A stretch of 14,819 nucleotides of DNA, from positions 6,943 to 21,761 of the forward strand of contig MGRI01000025.1 of assembly GCA_001798105.1 (NCBI GenBank). The letters are read 5' to 3'. This stretch comes from Deltaproteobacteria bacterium RIFCSPHIGHO2_02_FULL_40_11 (lineage in GTDB: Bacteria > Bdellovibrionota > JACOXK01 > 2-02-FULL-40-11). Shown here in pieces: positions 1 to 5,619 of this stretch. The notes under the pieces are model-generated. The model ran no database searches. It was not told where the DNA came from and saw only the letters and a list, made by a program, of their open reading frames with translations. The position numbers and the translations under genes were made by a program. The number at the start of each line of letters is the position of its first letter. Positions within the stretch are counted from its first letter, which is position 1.

Positions 1-472
1 CGGAAAATCTATCTTTTCTTTAGACGAAAATGGGTTGGCAAAATTTCGAAATCGTCATATTGGATTTGTGTTTCAATTTCATCATTTATTGCCAGAATTT
101 AGCGCGCTGGAAAATGTCATGATGCCGGTTTTAATCTCTGGCGAAAATCAAAAAAATGCGCAGTCTCAAGCCCAAGAAATTTTAAGTGAACTGGGGCTGA
201 AAGATCGCCTCAACCATAAACCGGGTGAGCTTTCGGGTGGCGAGCAACAACGCGTTGCTATTGCCAGAGCGCTTGTGATGAAGCCTTCCGTTTTGTTTGC
301 AGATGAATTAACGGGAAATTTGGATTTACAAACGAGCGAAAAAATTGAATCGCTCCTGTTTGAGCTCAATCAAAAATATCAAATGACCATGCTCATTGTA
401 ACGCACAATGAAAAATTGGCTCAAAGATGTCCCATTCAATATCGCTTGCAAAATGGCGTACTTCTTTGTTAG
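1..472 (+). CDS. lolD: LolD, lipoprotein-releasing ABC transporter ATPase (5'-truncated)
   Basis: The reading frame is already open at base 2 and ends with TAG at 470-472, so the Walker A half lies outside the window. The visible part carries the Q-loop region FVFQFHHLLPEFSALENV, which is typical of LolD, then the ABC signature LSGGEQQRVAIARAL, a Walker B/D-loop ADELTGNLD and the H-loop IVTHNEKLAQR. LolD is the cytoplasmic ATPase of LolCDE, which releases mature lipoproteins from the inner membrane for transport to the outer membrane. The family normally reads ADEPTGNLD; here the proline is leucine, while the catalytic glutamate is kept. Placement directly before bamA fits an envelope-biogenesis operon. 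A related MacB/FtsE-type ATPase is the alternative, but the FHHLLPEF stretch favours LolD. Confidence 0.9.
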   Translation, partial: GKSIFSLDENGLAKFRNRHIGFVFQFHHLLPEFSALENVMMPVLISGENQKNAQSQAQEILSELGLKDRLNHKPGELSGGEQQRVAIARALVMKPSVLFADELTGNLDLQTSEKIESLLFELNQKYQMTMLIVTHNEKLAQRCPIQYRLQNGVLLC

Positions 473-474
473 GA
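471..474 (+). promoter_or_regulatory. Ribosome binding site for bamA (supports the TTG start)
   Basis: AGGA at 471-474 lies 8 bases before the TTG at 483. It overlaps the lolD stop codon, and neither of the upstream ATGs in this frame (408, 453) has a comparable motif. Confidence 0.45.
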
Positions 475-482
475 TTTGCGGT

Positions 483-2756
483 TTGAAACAGAAAAAGTGC
501 AATTATTTTAAAGACTTAAGGTTTAAGATTTTCTTCTTACTCTTTTTTGTATGCGTACCCACCTTTCTTTATGGACAAACGGTTTTAAAAATTGAGGTCA
601 AAGGCAACCGCAGGGTTGGCCAAGAAGCCATTTTAAACCAAGTAACGCAAGCTGTTGGGAAAGACTACCAAACCTCTAAAATTCGAAAAAGCATTCAAAA
701 TATTTATGCCTTAGGGTTCTTTGAAAATATTGAAGTGCATTCCGAGTCCTTGGAAAGCGGGGTAAACCTTACATTTTGGGTGGTTGAAAAGCCCGCCATT
801 CGCAAAATTGAATATCAAGGGTATAGCAAAGTCAGCCTTTCTTCCATTAAAGAAGTCGTCGACCTCAAAGAATACGATATTTTAGATTTGAGTAAAATTC
901 AAAAAAACAAAGAAAAAATTATAAAAATGTATGAGCAAAAAGGCTTCTTTTTGGCGCAGGTGAAGCATGACATTGTTCAAGATAAAAAGGCCAACGAAGT
1001 TGATTTGGTTTTTAAAATTGAAGAACTCGACAAAGTAAAAATTCGAAAAATTAATTTTATCGGAAATTCGGCACTTTCAGATGACGATTTGAAATCTGTG
1101 ATGGCCACAAAAGAGGGAAATCTTTTGTCGTGGCTAACCAAAAGCGATTCTTATCAAGAAGAAGTTTTTAAAGGCGATTTAGAAAGCTTAACGTATTTTT
1201 ATCATACCAAAGGATATGTGCAGGTTAAAATTACAGCACCTGTGATTACGGTGTCCGCGGATAAGCGATGGGTTTATATCGTTGTGCCTGTGGAAGAAGG
1301 CGAGCAGTTTTACCTGGGAGATTTAGATTATTCTGGAGATTTATTGTTTGCCAAAGATACCTTTACCAAAGATCGAAAGATCATTTCGGGGCAATTGTTT
1401 AATCGAGAAGAACTCAGACAAGAAGTTTTGCGCTTAGCAGATTTATACAAAGATCAAGGCTTTGCCTTTGCCAACGTAAACGTTCAATCGGCCATTGATG
1501 ACAAAGCCAAAAAAGTAAACTTGGTCTTTGATTTTGAAAAAGGCGAAAAAGTTTATTTTGGTAAAATTAGAATTAAAGGAAATTCTAATACGAGAGACAA
1601 AGTGATTCGTCGTGAATTAAAAGTATTTGAAGGTGATTTATACAGTGAAACCCAGCTTCGAAAAAGTATTGATCGGGTGCGTGCTTTAGGATTTTTTAGT
1701 GACGTAACGTATACCAAACCCCAAGGTGAAAAATTAAGTGAAGTCGATTTGAATATTGATGTTACGGAAAGATCCACAGGCGCTTTAACGGTTGGGGCGG
1801 GATGGAGTTCTGTCGATAAATTTGTGGCCAATGCGCAAATTTCGCATACCAATTTATTGGGGCGCGGCCAGGCGGTGTCTTTAAATGCGCAACTTTCAGG
1901 CGGAGACAATGGTTCTACGCGGTTTAGTACCAGCTTTACAGAACCGTATACGTTTGATTCACTTTGGAGCAGTGGGTTTGATGCCTATAATACCGAAACC
2001 CGAACCACAAACTTTACAGAACTTAAAACGGGGGGAGACCTTCGTGTGGGGCACCCCATTGGGGAGCTGACCAACACTTATTTAACTTATAAATTAGAAG
2101 ATGTGCGTTTAAAAGACGTCACCAATACCTCAAGCAACGACATTCGTACGCCAGGCGTCATTAGTTCTATGTTGGGAACCATTGTGTACGACGCCAGAAA
2201 CAATCGCTTTGAACCTTCCAAAGGCATTTATGATCAGCTCTCCACAGAGTTTGCGGGGCTCGGCGGAGATAATAATTATTTTAAAAGTATTTTAAAATCG
2301 CGATTTTATTATCCCGCGTACTTTAATGGGGTTTTACGATTGAATGTGGAAACAGGTTTTTTGGTGCGTACCACAGATAAGATTTTACCTGCCACCGAGC
2401 GTTTCTTTTTAGGGGGGGTCAATTCATTGCGTGGATTTAAACCTTTTTCCATTGGCCCTACAGGGGTAGATAACGCCGGTAAAGAAGTTCTTTTGGGCGG
2501 CGATCGCCAACTTTTTGCAAACTTAGAATATGAATTGCCTTTAATTCGCCAAATGGGTATTAAAGGGGTTTTATTTTATGATATTGGGTCTGCTTTTAAT
2601 GGTTTAGATATTGGAAAAGTAAGACAAGATGTAGGATTTGGATTTCGATGGTTTTCTCCATTTGGCCCATTGCGGGTTGAAGTTGGATTCCCATTGGATC
2701 CGCAACCGGGGGAGAAGAAGCAAAATATTGAATTTGCAATCACCCCACCGTTTTAA
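483..2756 (+). CDS. bamA: BamA, outer membrane protein assembly factor
   Basis: BamA is the central beta-barrel of the BAM complex that folds and inserts outer-membrane proteins. With the TTG start at 483 the product has 757 residues: a signal peptide with a basic n-region and hydrophobic core (about 1-31, cleavage after LYG), five POTRA-like repeats (about 32-425; the GNRRV, GYSKV, GNSAL and GNSNT turns are visible) and a C-terminal barrel. The lid-loop motif LRGF is at residues 649-652 (family VRGF/LRGF), and the protein ends in phenylalanine as expected for an outer-membrane barrel. In-frame ATGs at 408 and 453 would overlap lolD and put a long extension before the signal peptide, so I prefer 483; 453 is possible. 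It sits between lolD and skp, a common arrangement. The family assignment is very secure, the start less so. Confidence 0.95.
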   Translation: MKQKKCNYFKDLRFKIFFLLFFVCVPTFLYGQTVLKIEVKGNRRVGQEAILNQVTQAVGKDYQTSKIRKSIQNIYALGFFENIEVHSESLESGVNLTFWVVEKPAIRKIEYQGYSKVSLSSIKEVVDLKEYDILDLSKIQKNKEKIIKMYEQKGFFLAQVKHDIVQDKKANEVDLVFKIEELDKVKIRKINFIGNSALSDDDLKSVMATKEGNLLSWLTKSDSYQEEVFKGDLESLTYFYHTKGYVQVKITAPVITVSADKRWVYIVVPVEEGEQFYLGDLDYSGDLLFAKDTFTKDRKIISGQLFNREELRQEVLRLADLYKDQGFAFANVNVQSAIDDKAKKVNLVFDFEKGEKVYFGKIRIKGNSNTRDKVIRRELKVFEGDLYSETQLRKSIDRVRALGFFSDVTYTKPQGEKLSEVDLNIDVTERSTGALTVGAGWSSVDKFVANAQISHTNLLGRGQAVSLNAQLSGGDNGSTRFSTSFTEPYTFDSLWSSGFDAYNTETRTTNFTELKTGGDLRVGHPIGELTNTYLTYKLEDVRLKDVTNTSSNDIRTPGVISSMLGTIVYDARNNRFEPSKGIYDQLSTEFAGLGGDNNYFKSILKSRFYYPAYFNGVLRLNVETGFLVRTTDKILPATERFFLGGVNSLRGFKPFSIGPTGVDNAGKEVLLGGDRQLFANLEYELPLIRQMGIKGVLFYDIGSAFNGLDIGKVRQDVGFGFRWFSPFGPLRVEVGFPLDPQPGEKKQNIEFAITPPF

Positions 2757-2765
2757 TGTGTCATG

Positions 2766-2772
2766 AAGGAGG
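2766..2772 (+). promoter_or_regulatory. Strong Shine-Dalgarno site of skp
   Basis: AAGGAGG, the best ribosome binding site in the window, lies 4 bases before the ATG at 2777. It shows that 2777, not the ATG at 2756 overlapping the bamA stop, is the start. Confidence 0.8.
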
Positions 2773-2776
2773 ATAT

Positions 2777-3286
2777 ATGAAAAAAGTAACAATGATTAGT
2801 TTGGTCATTTTTTGCATGGGGCTTGCGATGCCGCAAGCACATGCTCTGAAAATTGCATTTGTAGATGTGCAACAAGCCTTGGCGTCTGTAAAAGCCGCAA
2901 AGACTGCGCAGAAAAAAGTGCAAACAGAAATTGCAGCGCGTCAAAAGCAACTGGACGCAAAACGAAAAGAACTGATGGATTTGGAAGAAGCATTTAAAAA
3001 ACAAGAAATGGTCTTAACAGAGGCCAAGAAAAAAGAAAAAAAAGAAGAGTTTTTAAAGAAAGCCCAAGGCCTTCAACAAGCGTTGGGGCAGCACCAGCAA
3101 GAAATGCAGCAAGTGGAGCAAAAACTCTTAACCCCCATTTTAGAAAATATGAGTTCCCTGTTGGAGACAATTGCAAAAGAAAAGGGCTATGATATGGTGC
3201 TCACCAAATCGGCGCTTTTATATGCAGACAGCGCGCAAGATTTTACAGAAGAGCTCATTAAACTCTACGATAAAAAATATAAATAA
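2777..3286 (+). CDS. skp: Skp/OmpH family periplasmic chaperone
   Basis: This is a 169-residue protein with a clear Sec signal peptide (MKKVTMISLVIFCMGLAMPQAHA, cleavage after AHA). A beta-strand opening LKIAFVDVQQAL is diagnostic of the OmpH/Skp family. A long Lys/Glu/Gln-rich coiled coil follows (about residues 45-125), then a C-terminal return strand with KGYDMVLTKSALLYAD. Skp is a trimeric periplasmic holdase that keeps unfolded outer-membrane proteins soluble on their way to BamA. It lies 20 bases after bamA, the usual order. An alternative start at 2756 would add seven residues but lacks a ribosome binding site. Confidence 0.93.
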   Translation: MKKVTMISLVIFCMGLAMPQAHALKIAFVDVQQALASVKAAKTAQKKVQTEIAARQKQLDAKRKELMDLEEAFKKQEMVLTEAKKKEKKEEFLKKAQGLQQALGQHQQEMQQVEQKLLTPILENMSSLLETIAKEKGYDMVLTKSALLYADSAQDFTEELIKLYDKKYK

Positions 3287-3294
3287 AGGGCTTC

Positions 3295-3795
3295 ATGCCA
3301 AAAAAAATATACGAAAACTTAACGGCCGAAGAAATTCGAGACATTTTACCGCACCGCTATCCTTTCTTATTGGTGGATCGTGTGGTGGAAGTCACACGCC
3401 CTGAACAAGCAGCCGTAGGAGCCAAAATTGTAGGCTATAAAGCAGTCACCCAAAATGAACCTTTTTTCCAGGGGCATTTTCCGGGTCATCCTGTGATGCC
3501 TGGGGTTCTTATTTTAGAGGCTTTGGCACAGGTGACGGCGCTTTTGGTATTTCGTTATATTTTAGGAGGCAAAAAAGATTACGACGTTTATTTGGCAAGT
3601 ATCGACAACGCCAAGTTTCGTCACCCTGTGGTTCCAGGAGATCTGCTGCGCTTGGAAGGCGAAATTGTAAAGGTTCGTGCGCCGAAATTTTGGATGGTAA
3701 AAGGCCAAGCCTTTGTTGAAAATAAAAAAGAATCTTTTCTAAGTTGTGAGGCTCAAATGTGTTCTGTGATGGTTAAAAAAGAGGAGCAAAAATAA
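3295..3795 (+). CDS. fabZ: FabZ, 3-hydroxyacyl-ACP dehydratase
   Basis: This 166-residue hotdog-fold enzyme dehydrates 3-hydroxyacyl-ACP in fatty acid elongation. The family opening LPHRYPFLLVDRVVE and the active-site block QGHFPGHPVMPGVLILEALAQ are present. The latter carries the catalytic histidine (GHFPGHPVMPG) and the helix glutamate (LILEALAQ). FabZ competes with LpxA for 3-hydroxyacyl-ACP, which explains its regular presence beside lpxA. It starts 8 bases after skp and ends 1 base before lpxA. The C-terminal tail (about residues 145-166) is slightly long for the family and lysine/glutamate-rich. FabA is unlikely because of the context and sequence. Confidence 0.95.
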   Translation: MPKKIYENLTAEEIRDILPHRYPFLLVDRVVEVTRPEQAAVGAKIVGYKAVTQNEPFFQGHFPGHPVMPGVLILEALAQVTALLVFRYILGGKKDYDVYLASIDNAKFRHPVVPGDLLRLEGEIVKVRAPKFWMVKGQAFVENKKESFLSCEAQMCSVMVKKEEQK

Positions 3796-3796
3796 A

Positions 3797-4708
3797 ATGA
3801 TTCATCCAACCGCTGTCATTCATCCCAATTCAAAATTAGCTTCAGATGTAAAAGTAGATGCTTATGTCGTCATTGGTTCGGGGGTGGAAATCGGGGCGGG
3901 AACACATATTTTGTCTCACAGTGTGTTAGAAGGGCCGGAGCTTAAAATTGGGAAAAATTGTACGATTGGGCCCCATGCCAATATCAAAAGTCACACGGAA
4001 ATGGGCGATGGGAATAAAATTTATCCTTTTTGTGCTGTAGGCTGTGCACCGCAAGATCTCAAATTTAAAGGTGAAAATTCATGGCTTAAAATTGGAAATG
4101 GCAATACGTTTCGCGAATCTGTAACGTTGAATCGTGGAACAGTGGATGGGGGAGGCATCACCACCATTGGTGATAGCAATCTGCTCATGGCCTACGTGCA
4201 TGTCGCCCACGATTGTATTTTAGGAGACGAAGTTGTCATTGCAAACAATGTTGCCTTGGCCGGACATGTTGAAATTCAAGATGGTGCGATTATTGGGGGG
4301 CTTGTAGGCATTAGTCAATTTTGTCGGATTGGAAAATACAGTTATATTGGCGGATGTACGGGCACCAATAAAGATATTCCGCCTTTTATGCTTGCTTCGG
4401 GCAGTGCGTATCATATTCAAATTCGAGGGGTAAATGCCATTGGTCTCAGGCGGCGTGGATTTTCAGCCGATGCTGTGCGGCATTTAAAAGAAGCCTATAA
4501 AATTTTATTTAAAAGTTCAGCGCCCCTTCAAGAAGGTTTAAAGCTTGTAAAAACAATGATTAAATCCCCGCATGTTGAAGAACTTGTATCTTTTATTGAA
4601 TCGTCGAAACAAGGTATTTGTTTTTCAGAGAGGCAATCACTAGATGAAAAAGACTCGAATACAAGCCGCCGTGATCGGCGTGGGATATCTGGGCAACTTT
4701 CACACTGA
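3797..4708 (+). CDS. lpxA: LpxA, UDP-N-acetylglucosamine acyltransferase
   Basis: LpxA transfers a 3-hydroxyacyl chain from ACP to the 3-position of UDP-GlcNAc (or its 3-amino analogue), the first step of lipid A synthesis. The protein shows hexapeptide repeats through about residue 200 (left-handed beta-helix), RESVTLNRGTVDGGG, and HVAHDC, whose second histidine (H138) matches the E. coli catalytic H125. A C-terminal helical part (GLRRRGFSADAVRHLKEAYK) follows. GAGGAG at 3781-3786 precedes the ATG by 10 bases. The usual family end (a SxxGI-type motif) falls near residue 275 as SSKQGIC. The frame then runs on about 28 residues to TAG... no earlier stop is available, so the product is 303 residues and overlaps the next gene by 65 bases. 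At the position matching E. coli H160 I see serine (S173); the acyl-chain ruler position (E. coli G173) is glycine (G186). Both are by-eye alignments. Confidence 0.93.
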   Translation: MIHPTAVIHPNSKLASDVKVDAYVVIGSGVEIGAGTHILSHSVLEGPELKIGKNCTIGPHANIKSHTEMGDGNKIYPFCAVGCAPQDLKFKGENSWLKIGNGNTFRESVTLNRGTVDGGGITTIGDSNLLMAYVHVAHDCILGDEVVIANNVALAGHVEIQDGAIIGGLVGISQFCRIGKYSYIGGCTGTNKDIPPFMLASGSAYHIQIRGVNAIGLRRRGFSADAVRHLKEAYKILFKSSAPLQEGLKLVKTMIKSPHVEELVSFIESSKQGICFSERQSLDEKDSNTSRRDRRGISGQLSH

Positions 4709-5618
4709 AAAGTATACAAAACTTCCCAATGTCGAATTGGTGGGTGTGGTAGATGCCAATCCCCTGCGTGCGAAAGAAATTGCAGCGAAGTATCACACGA
4801 ACGCTTTTCATTCGGTTGACGATATTTTAGATCGTGTCGATGCCGTGAGCATTGCTGTGCCTACAGACCAACATTATGAAGTGGCCCGGAAATGTTTGGA
4901 GCAGGGCATTGATGTTTTAATTGAAAAACCGATTACGCATAAGCTGTGGCAAGCAGAAGCGTTGATCGATCTCGCCAAAGAACGAAAATGTATTTTACAA
5001 GTAGGGCATCTTGAAAGATTTAATCCTGCCATTGAAAAAATGAAAAGTAGTCTAACGCACCCGCTTTTTATTGAATGCCATCGTCTACATTCATTTGTCC
5101 AAAGGGGAACAGAGGTCGATGTTGTCTTAGATCTCATGATCCACGATTTAGATATTATTTTAGATTTGGTGCAGTCGCCGGTTGCAAGCCTGGATGCCGC
5201 AGGCGTCAATGTGATGAGTGATCTGATTGATATTGCCAATGTTCGATTAAAATTTGAATCCGGGTGTGTGGCCAATGTAACAGCTTCACGCATTTCGATG
5301 AAACCCATGCGAAAGATCCGTTTTTTTCAAGAAGATTGTTATGTGTCTTGCGATTTTCAAACCGCACAGGTTGAAATTTATCGTCAGGTTAAAAAACAAA
5401 ATGAAAAGCTTCCAGAAATTACGGCTGAAACATTGTCTTTAGAAAAAAAAGATGCCTTGGAAGAAGAAATTAAATCGTTTTTACAGGCGGTTCAAACCAG
5501 AAGTCGTCCCCGAGTTTCTGGTGAAGATGCACTCAGAGCACTTCGCTTGGCGCAAAGCATCGTTGATCAAATTCATGTGACGGTACCAGGCAGAACTCAA
5601 CCAGAAGTTCGGGCTTAA
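4644..5618 (+). CDS. Gfo/Idh/MocA oxidoreductase, possible UDP-GlcNAc 3-dehydrogenase (GnnA-like)
   Basis: This is a 324-residue NAD(P)-dependent oxidoreductase. The N-terminal Rossmann fold starts VIGVGYLGNFHTEKY. The family EKP motif is at residues 94-96 (DVLIEKPITH), GHLERFNPAI begins at 121, and the catalytic-type DxxxH is D163-H167 (DLMIHDLD). AGAGAGG at 4627-4633 lies 10 bases before the ATG, which follows a TAG directly. A gene of this family sits between lpxA and lpxB in a number of bacteria. In Acidithiobacillus and Leptospira the lpxA-linked member GnnA, with the aminotransferase GnnB, makes UDP-GlcNAc3N, so that LpxA forms an amide-linked chain. No GnnB is visible here, so that role is an inference. 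Other sugar-dehydrogenase substrates remain open. Confidence 0.85.
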   Translation: MKKTRIQAAVIGVGYLGNFHTEKYTKLPNVELVGVVDANPLRAKEIAAKYHTNAFHSVDDILDRVDAVSIAVPTDQHYEVARKCLEQGIDVLIEKPITHKLWQAEALIDLAKERKCILQVGHLERFNPAIEKMKSSLTHPLFIECHRLHSFVQRGTEVDVVLDLMIHDLDIILDLVQSPVASLDAAGVNVMSDLIDIANVRLKFESGCVANVTASRISMKPMRKIRFFQEDCYVSCDFQTAQVEIYRQVKKQNEKLPEITAETLSLEKKDALEEEIKSFLQAVQTRSRPRVSGEDALRALRLAQSIVDQIHVTVPGRTQPEVRA

Positions 5619-5619
5619 T

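Noticed and set aside
408..482. Longer bamA N-terminus from ATG 408 or 453
   Set aside because: This would overlap lolD and place 10-25 residues before the signal peptide without a ribosome binding site; TTG 483 with AGGA at 471-474 fits better, though 453 is not excluded.
2756..2776. ATG at 2756 as the skp start
   Set aside because: The AAGGAGG at 2766-2772 serves the ATG at 2777, which begins a standard signal peptide.
4874..5308. Antisense frame of 144 codons
   Set aside because: Lies fully within the Gfo/Idh gene on the other strand, with no recognisable motif.
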